Shown here one piece after another: positions 44,383 to 54,168 of a DNA stretch of 64,000 bases (position 1 is its first letter; each line of letters starts with the position of its first letter). Source of the stretch: Pyricularia pennisetigena (Eukaryota; Ascomycota; Sordariomycetes; Magnaporthales; Pyriculariaceae). The translations under genes were made by a program, and so were the position numbers. The DNA is taken from NCBI RefSeq assembly GCF_004337985.1, contig NC_043744.1, forward strand, positions 3,864,663-3,928,662, in the 5' to 3' direction. Below the pieces are notes generated by a model. It searched no databases. It saw nothing but the letters and a program-made list of their open reading frames with translations, and was not told where the DNA came from.

Positions 44383-47034
44383 CTAATCTTGGCTTTCCAT
44401 GGCTTGTTTATAGGTATTCGGTTCTATTAACGAATTTGTTATTAAAACGTAATTATCTTCGTTAAAATTAAATTTTAACGACTTATTGATATCACGTATC
44501 GTAAATAGAACGTTATTATATATTTTATATTCTGCAGAATTTATTGGGGGTTTATTGTTTATGTTTATTTTTATAGACGAATTGTTAACTGCTTGGGGAT
44601 TATTGTTATTGGTAACAACGTTGTTTTTATCAGCATTATTAACGTTATTCGCGTTATTAACGTTATTAATGTTATCTTTATCAACGTTATTCTTATTTAT
44701 ATTTGTATTATTTACTGGATTTACCTCGAAATTTGGTAAAAAGAATTCGACCTCGTTTATATTATTTATATTGGTATTTTCGTTGTTTATATGTGGATAA
44801 AATTTATCCGTTATAAAGGTAATATCTCTGACCAGGAAACATTTCCTCTTATATGGGTCCCATATTTTATATATTTTTATATTAGGTGTAAAACCTATTA
44901 AAATACCAATTTTATTTCGAGGTTCAAGCTTCTTTTTATCATGGTTATCGTTATAGTAAATAATACATCCCCAAGGTTGTATATAGTTATTTACGTGAAT
45001 TGCATTATTATTTATATTATTTTCACTTATATTGTGAAATATATTGGCTGGCGTCTGCATATTTAAGGCCGTATGTGGGGTGTTATTATATAGGTATACA
45101 GCGGCTAATAAAGCCTCACCCCATAAATAGTTAGGTGTTTTGCTATTAAATAACATAGCCCTGACCTTATTAAATAGGGTTAAATTTATACGTTCTATTA
45201 ACCCATTTGGCTCTTTTGTATATGCAGGCGTAAAATGGTGTATAATACCGTTATTTTGTAACGCAATCTTAAATTGGTTACTTATATATTCGCCTCCATT
45301 ATCGGTAAAAAACTCTTTTATTGTTCTTTTACCATTTATATTAACGGTATTATTATCCATTTGTTTTTTATATATATTGAATGCCTTTAGGGTATCAGCT
45401 TTTGTTTTTAACAATGCAACACGTAAATAACGTGACTTTTTATCCAAAAACGTTATGTAATATTTATAATAATTATACGTGGGTGGATTTATGGGTCCAC
45501 CTAAATCGGAATGGATTTTGTCTAATATATTATAATTTATAATATTTGCAAAAGTCCTGTTTATTTTCCGATTGGATTTTGCAGCTAAGCAAATCTTACA
45601 CGTATATTTATTATAATTATATATATCGTCTTTGGATATCTTTATTTTATTTGTTTTTATTAACTGCAATAGGGGTGTTAACCCTATATGCCCATATTTA
45701 ACGTGTAGTTTATATATTGCATTGGAAGAAATATCGTTATTATTCGACTTTTTTTCCGCATATAATATACAATTATTTTCCACAATTTGGGTAGGTAAAA
45801 TATATAGCCCATTATTTTTATAACCTTCTGTTATTTTATGTTTATGTTCTTTATGTGTCACTATTACTTTATTGTTTATAAAGGTTATAATATAGTTATG
45901 TAGTTGTGCAATAGAGAGTATATTGAACCCAAATTCTGGTACATAGTACACGTTATTTATGGTTTCTGTTATACCTGTATCATTGAACTTGACTTTTATA
46001 GTTCCCATTTTATTTATATTTAAGTGGGAAACATTACCCCATTTAACAGTCGTATTTATATCTTTAACGTCTGTTAAATATTGTATATTGCAACATGTAT
46101 GAATTGTTGCTGCACTGTCTATAATAAAATTGGAGGACTTTATAGTAGAGTGCAATACAATATGTGGATTAAAGTCAGAATAAATTAAATTTGGAACAAA
46201 CGTTGTAAAACAGTAATGTCCCAAATTCAAATAATCAGTTTTATTCCCGTTATTGGGGTAATTATTATTATAATTATAATTATAATTACAAATATAATTA
46301 TAATTATAATTATTAATGGGTAAAGAATTTACCGCATTATTAACCTTATTGAAGGTCAAAAGTTTATTCAACGATACGGTATAATGTTTATTAATATTAT
46401 CCTCACCACGACATTCATCTAAAATATTGGCAAAAAATAAATCTACCGTATATTTATCTGAATTATGCCGTAGCTTTTGAATAATATTCTGTGCAAAAGA
46501 GGTCCAATTTTGATTTAAAATATTTAATACCCAGGTTATAATAACCTTATTTTGAGTAATTAAACCTTTAGATTTCAAAACTGAATATAACTCTTTTATT
46601 TTATTCAAATAAACCTCGATATTATTGAACGATTTTGGTACAACCGAATAAAACTCCTTTAATAAAAGGAAATCCGAAGTATAGCCTTCAGGATTATATA
46701 TATTTTTTAATTTATTCCAGGCTTCGTACGCAGAAATGCATTCTTTTATATATAAAAGAGGTTTATTATCGCACAGTGATTTTATGAAGGCTAAAGCCAG
46801 CGTATCTTTGTTTATATAATCCAGAGGTTCAAGGGTATTACTACCACTCTGGATACCACTGGGGATACTAGTGGGTTCCATGTTATTATTAGCATCGAGG
46901 CTAATAATAACTCCCTCCTTTTGCTCCAGGGTACATGCGAGTCCCTTCACTTCCAAGGCCGCTTGAGCACGAATAGCCCAAATAACGTAATTCTCGGTGC
47001 CCTTTAGGTTTACCATTATATCGAAGGTAGCCAT
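44383..47034 (-). CDS. Copia-A gag-protease-integrase (883 aa open frame)
   Basis: N-terminal Gag with the DUF4219/UBN2-type start (LKGTENYVIWAIRAQAALEV) and a capsid core (YEAWNKLKNIYNPEG). Protease site near residue 305: FIIDSAATIHTC (DSAA for DSGA). Pre-integrase HVKYGHIG and CxxC (CKICLAAK) near 480-510. Integrase DDE core: HSDLGGP (first Asp), FTDNGGEY (second), EPNGLIERIN (Glu), spanning about 520-620. After about residue 790 comes a long Asn-rich linker (NNVNNANNVNNADKNN), encoded by AAC/AAT runs. No nucleocapsid CCHC was seen. The frame opens at 47034 after a 5' leader of about 215 bases. All catalytic residues are present. Confidence 0.88.
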   Translation of the reverse strand: MATFDIMVNLKGTENYVIWAIRAQAALEVKGLACTLEQKEGVIISLDANNNMEPTSIPSGIQSGSNTLEPLDYINKDTLALAFIKSLCDNKPLLYIKECISAYEAWNKLKNIYNPEGYTSDFLLLKEFYSVVPKSFNNIEVYLNKIKELYSVLKSKGLITQNKVIITWVLNILNQNWTSFAQNIIQKLRHNSDKYTVDLFFANILDECRGEDNINKHYTVSLNKLLTFNKVNNAVNSLPINNYNYNYICNYNYNYNNNYPNNGNKTDYLNLGHYCFTTFVPNLIYSDFNPHIVLHSTIKSSNFIIDSAATIHTCCNIQYLTDVKDINTTVKWGNVSHLNINKMGTIKVKFNDTGITETINNVYYVPEFGFNILSIAQLHNYIITFINNKVIVTHKEHKHKITEGYKNNGLYILPTQIVENNCILYAEKKSNNNDISSNAIYKLHVKYGHIGLTPLLQLIKTNKIKISKDDIYNYNKYTCKICLAAKSNRKINRTFANIINYNILDKIHSDLGGPINPPTYNYYKYYITFLDKKSRYLRVALLKTKADTLKAFNIYKKQMDNNTVNINGKRTIKEFFTDNGGEYISNQFKIALQNNGIIHHFTPAYTKEPNGLIERINLTLFNKVRAMLFNSKTPNYLWGEALLAAVYLYNNTPHTALNMQTPANIFHNISENNINNNAIHVNNYIQPWGCIIYYNDNHDKKKLEPRNKIGILIGFTPNIKIYKIWDPYKRKCFLVRDITFITDKFYPHINNENTNINNINEVEFFLPNFEVNPVNNTNINKNNVDKDNINNVNNANNVNNADKNNVVTNNNNPQAVNNSSIKININNKPPINSAEYKIYNNVLFTIRDINKSLKFNFNEDNYVLITNSLIEPNTYKQAMESQD

Positions 47035-47249
47035 CTTAAATAAAGGGTCTCTTATTTGTATTGTATCTCGGCAACGGTCGGGGTTAGGGTCGAAAGGGTT
47101 ATTCGGTTGAATAGGTCTTAAAAGGAGCTTTCGGATGGTATAGGTCTCGTATCGATAGTTCGAATAGCGGTGAAGATATAGGCGAGTGTTTGTTGAGGTA
47201 TATAGGTAGGTATAGGTAAAGGTCGGGTTCTCTCGACGGCGCGTGCGAT
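47035..47249 (-). other. 5' leader of Copia-A
   Basis: Non-coding leader between the LTR stub and the gag start, pyrimidine-rich on the minus strand with several repeats of a CCTATAC-like motif. The primer-binding site, expected next to the 5' LTR, is not recognisable because the LTR is cut. Confidence 0.6.
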
Positions 47250-47309
47250 TCCGTTATAAAATAATGCAGGGTAGCTAATATAATTAGCCCTGCGCTAGCC
47301 ATGTTCACA
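47250..47309 (-). repeat. 60-base stub of the Copia-A 5' LTR
   Basis: Minus strand TGTGAACATGGCTAGCGCAG to TTATAACGG matches the first 60 bases of the 3' LTR and then jumps to the leader. About 600 bases of LTR are missing. Confidence 0.85.
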
Positions 47310-47327
47310 GTCTAAGCACTGAGACTA

Positions 47328-47506
47328 CGACAAATTATCGTTGGTGGTACCGCCGTGAACGGCGAAATGCGACAAGATGTCCTCAGACTAGAACGAGCGC
47401 GATCTTTTCGGCCAATGTAATTGGTCGAAAAGCCATATGGCTGAAAGGTACATGGAGCGCTCGGTCCCCACTGCGAAGCAGGGGGGTTTAGTCTGAGCAC
47501 TGAGAC
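47328..47506 (-). repeat. T4: partial T element (module B) adjoining T3
   Basis: Begins CGACAAATTATCG directly after the right-hand TA of T3 and ends GAGCACTGAGAC followed by TA (47507-47508). It fits T3 having inserted inside another T copy, of which only this end is here. Confidence 0.75.
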
Positions 47507-47508
47507 TA

Positions 47509-47622
47509 TATTTATTTATTTATTCGATGCAGGGTGACTAATAAAATTAGCCCGTGCTAGCCGTTATAAGGTAATGCAGGGTAGCTAATATAATTAGCCC
47601 TGTGCTAGCCATGTTCACAGTA
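47509..47622 (-). repeat. First ~110 bases of a Copia-A LTR, minus orientation
   Basis: Minus strand starts TGTGAACATGGCTAGCAC and runs to CGAATAAATAAATA. It complements the LTR piece at 25119-25585 that lacks just this part but is in the opposite orientation. Confidence 0.8.
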
Positions 47623-47624
47623 AA

Positions 47625-48503
47625 ACCTGGAATCGAATTTTCGGATATTGGGTCCGCCATAAGGTATTGCAAATTTAATTTTTCCGAATTTTGGTTCATT
47701 ACCTGCAGGGCCCGTTGGGTATTACGTTGACGTTCGGTCCAAATAAGAAATATCCCTTCCAGGGCCCGTAGGTATTAATTTCGAACGTTTACGGGGTTAA
47801 TTTGCACGTTAGTATTCGTTAATTTAGCTACCAGTAAATTAAAACGGTTGTTAAATTTAGGTATTGTTTCTTCAAATTTCGAAAAATGTAAGGCGTAGAA
47901 TTTCCAATATAATAAATTTCGACTAATTTGGGGTGCAACAAAATAGCTATTTTCCAGGGTTTTATAAACCGTTACGGGGCTGGAATGCCATGCAATGGAC
48001 TTTAAAAATTCCTTGGTTAAATTGTTTTTTATAAACAATAATAGGATTAATTGCTCGTATTCCGGTAAAGTATAACCAATTTCAAAATTGGAAATAAATT
48101 CCGCTGCTTTTATAACCCCAAATTATACTATTAATGCCTATTTCCACAAATTGTAATTGTTAACCCCTATTAATTTACAATTTTCGGGGAAAGAAAATAC
48201 CCGTTTCGATATTTTTTTACTTATCCCGTCACTTAAAATTTAATTACCAGGTGGATTAGGGGGTGCGGTAACGGGTTTGTTTTCCGAATTATTATTAGAA
48301 TTAGTGGAATTACCGCTTTTTAGGGTTAATAGGGCAGTTAATTGCTAAATTATCCTTTGAAATTAATCCATTTGCGTAATTAACGCTTTTAATTGCAGGT
48401 TTTGGGCCTGTAATTTAGCGGTTAGAACTTCGTTTGGGCTGGGTTTAGGCCTTTTATTTGTTGGATTTGGGCCTGGTAGGCCCGATAAAGGGCTGTTTTC
48501 CAT
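47625..48503 (-). pseudogene. Copia-B gag fragment, minus strand
   Basis: Same protein as in 13394-18864: the start complement is at 48501-48503, and the capsid core (WHSSPVTVYKTLE, FNNRFNLLVAKLT) is at 47775-48038. The element stops at 47625 where the Copia-A LTR piece begins; protease and integrase are absent. Confidence 0.85.
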
Positions 48504-49275
48504 TATAAAGTAACCTAAATTATAGTTGCAATTCGCTAATTTAGAATTATAATTAACTAATTTAATTGCTTCAGGGTAAATACCTTATTTAATTTAGGAT
48601 TTGCTATACCGTTTACCTTTTAACGGGTATAAGCCTGTAATTGCCAATTATAGGGTTTATTGCTATTTTCAATAGTTTAAATCCATTAAAATACAGGGTT
48701 AAAATCCCTGAAATCCGCAATTAATGGGTACCCTAATCTTTATATTAAACCAGGTGCACGTGACGAATTAAATTCGTTAAATGGGTGCAGGGTAAATTGC
48801 AGGGTACTGTGGAGGGTAAATTAATTATTAACGTAATTCCGTTAATGGGTTTATAAATTATTGTAAACCTATTAAACGTATTAAAATTTAATGGGCTATT
48901 AGCGAACGAATACAGGGGCTTTTTACCCTAATTCGCTAGCGTAAACCCTATTAAAATTTAAATTAATTTCAATAGCGTGCGCGATCCACAAAAACCACAC
49001 CAAAAATTTTGGATTTGCAATACAAGCGATCGCTGCAGTATTTAGGAAAGCCTAAATCGAACGCTAATTTTTAACGATCCACATTGTAAATATAGGGGGT
49101 TAGGTGCTGAATTAGCGCTTAAAAGCAACAATTTTGCACACAAACAGCAATATTTTCGTCAATATACGTGTTGTAAAAATGCGATAATAACCAAAATAAA
49201 ACCTAAACTTCAGGCTTTCCAACGATGTAAAATGCACTTTCATACATAAACTACAACCTTTCCGGCCTTATAATT

Positions 49276-49833
49276 AATTAACAATATAAATTGCTAGCAG
49301 GGGTTCACACATTAACCTAAATGCGGCGTAATGTTAATTGCGTTGTAAAAACCTGTAATTACAGGGCTTAAATGCATTAAATTGTTTACTAAATTTGGGA
49401 TTAATAAATTTAATTTATTGGTGGGGGAGATTTTGCTTTGTCTCCCTTACATACTCTCCGACATCGAAATGGGGGTCCGCACCCCGTAAAAAGTTCCGGT
49501 ACCGCATACGATTTTCCGAAAAATTATTTTGTATACGTTGTTGAAAAAACACCCTCATTTCCATACAAACCATTTCTAGGTTGGCATTAATTGCTTATTT
49601 GGTGAAAATTTCAACCCGGTACAGGGTAGCTGACCCGTAAATGCAGGGTGGGTATTAAGCCCGGTACAGGGTGAAACCCCATTCGCTGACTTTGAATCGC
49701 AATTCCTATAATATATATAAAATATAATAGAAAGTCCGACAGCCCCAACAGCCCCATTTCGGCACTATCTATTGTGGCTTATATACAAATTAAAGTGGAC
49801 CCATTACATGCTAAATAACGCATATAATTAACA
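49276..49833 (-). repeat. Copia-B LTR, minus orientation (inner, ~558 bases)
   Basis: Minus strand starts TGTTAATTATATGCG at 49833 and ends near 49276. It leads into the 5' leader and gag at 48503-49275. Confidence 0.85.
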
Positions 49834-50672
49834 GAATCGGGCCTGGAAAGCCCGACATAGGGCTGTTTTCCGTTATAGGTTAGCTCAAATTATAATTGCA
49901 ATTCGCTAATTTATAATTATAATTGATTGACCTAATCGCCTAAGGGTAAATAAATACCCTTCTAAATTTAGGACCTGTTATACTGTTTACCTTTTAACGG
50001 GTATAGGCTTACAATTGCCAATCACAGGGTTTATTGCTATTTTTAATGGTCGAAGTCCATCAAAATACAGGGTTGGAATCCCTGAAATCCGCAAATAATG
50101 GGTGCCCTGGTATTTGTACCAATCCAGGTGCAGGTAACGAATTTAATTCGATCAGTGGGTGCGTGGTAATCTGCAGGGTATCGTGCAGGGTAGCGTGCAG
50201 ATATTATGCAAGGTAGCGAGCCAATTAACGTAATTCCGCTAATGGGTTTATAGGCTATTGTAAACCCTATTAAACGCATTAGAATTTTGTGGGCTATCGC
50301 GAACGAATACAGGGGTCTTTGGCCCTAACTCGCTAGGGTAATCCTATTAAAATTCTGAACCAATTACAATGGCGTGGACGATCCACAAAAACCACACCAA
50401 AAGATTTTGGATTTGCAATGCAAGCGATCGCTGCAGTACTTAAAAGGGCCTAAGTCGAACGCTAATTTTTAGCGATACCTAATGTTAATATAGGGGGTTA
50501 GGTGCTAAATGAACGCCTAAAACCAACAATTTCGCACAAAAATAGCGATATTTTCATCAATATACGTACTGTAAAAATGCGACAATAACCAAAATAAAAC
50601 CTAAATTTCAAATTTTCCAGCGATGCAAAATGCATTTTGGTGCACAAATTAAAGTTTTCCGGGTTTATAATT
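49834..50672 (-). repeat. Copia-B 5' leader and first gag codons of a second, outer copy
   Basis: Same leader as 48504-49275. It ends just inside the gag start (49834-49873), where the ATG has become ACG, and abuts the inner LTR. So the inner copy lies within the outer copy's gag start. Confidence 0.75.
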
Positions 50673-51237
50673 TATCAACAATATGGGATGCTAACAGGGG
50701 CTTAAATATTAATTTAAATGCGGCGTGGTGCTAGTTATATTGTAAAAATATGTAATTACAGGGGTTAAATGCATTAATATGTTTATTAAAATGGTTTACT
50801 AATTTTGGGATTTATAAATTTGATTTATTGGTGGGGGAGACTTTGTTTTATCTCCTTTATATATTTTCGGATATCGAAATGGGGGTACGCACGCCAGGAA
50901 ATATTCCGGTGCCGCCCACGAAGTTCCGAAAAATTATTTTATATGCGTTGTTAAAAAAACACCTTTATTTCCATATAAACCATTTTTGGGTTCGTACTAA
51001 TTTGCTAATTTGGTGAAAATTTCAACCCGGTATAAGGTAGTTGATTCGTTAATGCAGGGTGGGTGTTAAACCCGGTACAGGGTGAAACCCCATTCGCTAA
51101 TTTTAAATCGCAACTCCTGCAACATATATAATGGAAAATCCGATAGCCCCAACAGCCCCATTTCGGCATTATCTATTGTGGCTTATATATAGATAAAAGT
51201 GGACCCATTACATGCTAAATAACGCATGTATTTAACA
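50673..51237 (-). repeat. Copia-B LTR, minus orientation (outer, ~565 bases)
   Basis: Minus strand starts TGTTAAATACATGCG at 51237. Aligned to the other Copia-B LTRs. Confidence 0.85.
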
Positions 51238-51239
51238 GG

Positions 51240-52103
51240 AACATTGCCAACGAATAGCCAAATTAGTTATTTGGCTTAGTAATTAATTCTATGGGTTAAT
51301 GTTATGCAAATCGGGGGTTCAAATCCGGGGGTTATCACAATTTTGGGGGTTTTTTCCAGTTCGGGGCTTCGTCCATCTCGGGGGTAATGGGTCGGTGCAA
51401 AGGGTTTAATTATCCAGGGGGTTAATATCGGGAATTCGAGTCGGGTTGGGACATAAAGGGGATCTTTCTTTTAGGGGTTTATTTTTGTATATACTTTTCC
51501 GACTTTAGATGAGGAATAGCAAAAGAGAGGGGGTGTTAATTATATTCGTTATTTAGCATATAATAGGTCTACTTTTATTTATATATAAATTATAATAAAT
51601 AGTGCCGAAATGGGGTTGTCGGGGTTATCGGATTATCCGTTATATTTTATGTGTTGCAGGAATTGCGATTCAAAATATTAACGAATGGGGTTTACTCTGC
51701 ACCGGGTTTAATAGCCACCCTATATTTACGAATTAGGTATTCTGTACCTGGTTAAAATTTTTACTAAATTAGCAAATTAATGCGAACCTAAAAATGGTTT
51801 ATATGGAAATAAGGGTGTTTTTTTAACAACGTACACAAAATAATTTTTCGGAAAATCGTGTGCGGCACCGAAACGTTTTACGGGGTGCGGACCCCAATTT
51901 CAATGTTGGAGAATATATAAGGGAGTTAAAGCAAAGTTTCCCTCATTAATAAATCGAACCTTTTAATCCCAAAATTAATAAACCGTTTTAGTGAATAATT
52001 TAGTGCATTTAAGCCCTGTAATTGCAGGCCTTATAGCGCAACTAGCACCACGCCGCACCTAGGCTAATGCTTAAACCCCTGTTAGCAACCCATATTGTTA
52101 ATA
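51240..52103 (+). repeat. 3' end of a plus-strand Copia-B: terminal internal part and LTR
   Basis: 51240-51533 matches the last internal part of the first Copia-B (18000-18291), including GGGGGTTCAAATCCGGGGG-like sequence and a purine tract; the LTR is 51534-52103 (570 bases). It stands back-to-back with the minus-strand LTR that ends at 51237. Confidence 0.8.
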
Positions 52104-52192
52104 AAACCCATTACGCCTTGCATCGAAATTCCCAAAAATTTCCAAAATAGCGAAAATTCCGTTACCTGCCAAAATTATAGGTAAAAGACCTC

Positions 52193-52250
52193 GCAAAACT
52201 GCCGATATAACATTCCCCAAAACTGCCGATATAACATTCCCCAAAACTGC
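52193..52250 (+). repeat. Two to three copies of a 23-base repeat
   Basis: CCCAAAACTGCCGATATAACATT-type unit repeats directly twice, with a third partial copy. Short and non-coding. Confidence 0.75.
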
Positions 52251-52375
52251 TGGAAAAAATCTACCGCAATCAACTATTATTTCAAATTCGTCGTTTTTGT
52301 TTTCGTTTGCGGATTCGATTTTCTTTTCGTTCTTGTTTTTTTACCTAATAATTTAGGTGAAAATAATTAACAAAC

Positions 52376-52480
52376 GAGGATAAAAAACAGGATAAAAAAC
52401 AGGATAAAAAACAGGATAAAAAACAGGATAAAAAACAGGATAAAAAAACAGGATAAAAAACAGGATAAAAAATAGGATCA
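52376..52480 (+). repeat. 12-base minisatellite, about eight units
   Basis: CAGGATAAAAAA repeats head-to-tail with one unit a base longer, decaying to AGGATCAGCAGCAGGATAACC at the right end. Confidence 0.92.
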
Positions 52481-52913
52481 GCAGCAGGATAACCAGGTTA
52501 ATTTTATTAACCCTAATACGGATATAGAAAATATCAATTAAATTATATAAAAAATAAAACAATGCGTTTAAAAAAGGGATAATTACTTAGGATAATTATT
52601 ATAATTTCCTTTTTATTATATTGCGCTGTTTTTAATATTAATATTTGCTAATCGATAATTATATTAATAAATATATTTTATTTATTAAATGTTTATCCCA
52701 ATTTTAACAAATTCGTTTTCCTTTTACATTGTTGTTCTTTTTTAATCGCCCCAGCACGAAAACCCCGGGTTACCCAATTCGGGTTGAGCCCGCCAGCCCG
52801 CGGGCCCCCATTTACCCGCCAAGAAAACCCGTGGGCCATTACGGGCCCCCGCCAAAAGCCCATGGGTTGGCGGGCCGGGCTGGGCTAAACCTGTTTCGGG
52901 TTTTGGCAGGCCT
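52481..52913. other. AT-rich to GC-rich transition without a gene
   Basis: AT-rich until 52735, then 52740-52910 is abruptly GC-rich with CCCGGG and GGCGGGCCGGGCTGGGC blocks, of the type seen at hAT-type element ends; no inverted partner was found. Confidence 0.35.
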
Positions 52914-53416
52914 TAAGTATAAGAGAGTCTTTGCCATGCTTTACCACGAGGCCGTCGGCCAGGAGATCAGAGAAGGAATCAACAGCGAGCTCAAAGATGC
53001 AAGTGGTAATGCAGTAAAGGTAAAGATGGGCGTTTCAGCTAACAAATTTTCTCTGGTCCAGCACATTAATGGCTACCTCAAAACGACCTACGGTTTAGAC
53101 CCAGCCTCCAGAGAAAAGCCCGTCATGAATGTTGATCAACTCTTTTTTATTCTTCATCACCACTGGGTTCTCGACACATCAGTGTTTCCAGACGAGCGGT
53201 AAAGGTTCCAACTTCCACCCCTGCTTCTCCTCCAAGCATATATTGCTTCACGTCCCGGAGCACTTGCACATAAGCAAAAAGGGCGGAAAAGATCCGAAAT
53301 GGATGATAAAAGCGAGAGTAGGGGATATAGACGGGATTCCTGACGAAAAAGAACTAAACCCAGGATCTGCCAAGACTCTATGCTACAGGGATGTTTCAAT
53401 CATTCTCCTTCCAGGC
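52914..53416 (+). pseudogene. DUF3435 tyrosine-recombinase fragment (Starship-captain family)
   Basis: DUF3435 proteins are crypton-like tyrosine recombinases; some mobilise giant Starship elements in Pezizomycotina. The frame reads RVFAMLYHEAVGQEIREGIN, NGYLKTTYGLDP, VDQLFFILHHHWVLDTSVFP, then DER, an in-frame TAA (CAA in the family, at 53200-53202), and continues RFQLPPLLLLQAYIASRPGA, where the Arg of SRPGA is the expected first catalytic residue. After a frame change it ends KTLCYRDVSIILLPG near 53370-53416. The first and last thirds, including the catalytic Tyr, are missing. Composition is GC-balanced. A relic rather than a working captain. Confidence 0.75.
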
Positions 53417-53636
53417 TGATTGGAGCACCGAACCAATGCTGGAGCCGCCATGTTTGCTCTTTGTCAGAAAATAGAGCCGCCGCGGAAAAGTTGGGATCAG
53501 AGAGTTCAGGATGGAGACCGGACTCCTGAGCTTGTCCAAGGAATTCAAAAGCTCCCTCGAACGCAATGCTGATTCTGCGTCCGAAACTGCGATTATCGGC
53601 GCTTGTCCTCTCGCCCCATATCTTTTCGTCCAAAAA

Positions 53637-53755
53637 TGAAGCGATTTTCAGAAGCTGATGTTGATATAGCACTTGAGGCTTTCGTGATCGGCCAATGTAT
53701 TCCGAAAGCCTCCATGGAGTACGGAATTCCATACAGTACCCTGTACAACCAAGTG
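53637..53755 (+). pseudogene. N-terminal HTH fragment of a pogo/Fot1-type transposase
   Basis: MKRFSEADVDIALEAFVIG followed by QCIPKASMEYGIPYSTLYNQ is the psq-type helix-turn-helix (E-A-x-L-x-x-A-h ... A-s-x-x-hGhPxSTLxN) that begins pogo/Fot1 transposases and binds the element ends. The match ends after about 40 residues and no DDE core follows. Confidence 0.65.
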
Positions 53756-53805
53756 GATACCTTTACAGTACGTTTTCTTTTGCAATACAAAATACCTAAC
53801 AACTG

Positions 53806-54166
53806 CTAAGCCACTTGTTTTTATTTGCACAGGGGATCTGTAGAGGTGTGACTTAAAGAGCATGCCCAGTGCACGTGGAACGTGCAATTTGGGTTTCTAT
53901 TTTGTAAGTAACGTTACTTACAACCCTACCATTTTACGCAATAACAAGATAATTTTATACTTTTCGCATGACGGTAAATAAAGTGGATCTTGGTTGCCCG
54001 TTGTTATTTTTGGATACCGTCTTCAAAACTTAGGGTTTAATTTTAGACTTTCTGTGTAATGCGAAAGTACTACTCACACGGGTGTAGGCAAAGAAAAACC
54101 ACTCCTTGCCACCCTATGTGTATACGTGGGCTTCTGCCAACCTAGCGGTCCGCGGGGAGCTTCAAG
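53806..54166. other. Intergenic gap, palindrome only
   Basis: Apart from the palindrome, no gene-like frame. It ends where the Tc1/mariner element starts. Confidence 0.4.
53902..53923. repeat. Perfect 22-base palindrome
   Basis: TTGTAAGTAACG followed by its mirror GTTACTTACAA: all 22 bases are self-complementary with no loop. It stands alone in an intergenic gap. Confidence 0.9.
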
Positions 54167-54168
54167 TA

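Larger units (their letters stand above)
34673..47309 (-). mobile_element. Copia-A: nearly intact Ty1/Copia element interrupted by Gypsy-3
   Basis: 3' LTR 34673-35331; coding region 35402-47034 less Gypsy-3; only a 60-base stub of 5' LTR at 47250-47309. TSD GTCTA at 34668-34672 and 47310-47314 is perfect. Without Gypsy-3 the coding part is about 1,460 codons with one internal TAG. In contrast with the Gypsy copies, it shows little sign of RIP. Confidence 0.92.
25588..47325 (-). mobile_element. T3: T-family element split by Gypsy-2 and Copia-A
   Basis: Reverse-oriented copy in three parts: 25588-26737, 33991-34672 and 47315-47325, flanked by TA (25586-25587, 47326-47327). Removing the two insertions and their duplicated target bases gives about 1,838 bases, the size of T1. 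The last part is only AGCACTGAGAC, but it is exactly what the truncated end at 34672 needs. Confidence 0.85.

Noticed and set aside
52376..52480. CRISPR-like array
   Set aside because: Units of 12 bases with no spacers; a minisatellite in a eukaryotic genome.
52353..52562. Minus-strand ORF with repeated FYPV
   Set aside because: It is the direct translation of the 12-base minisatellite; no other coding sign.
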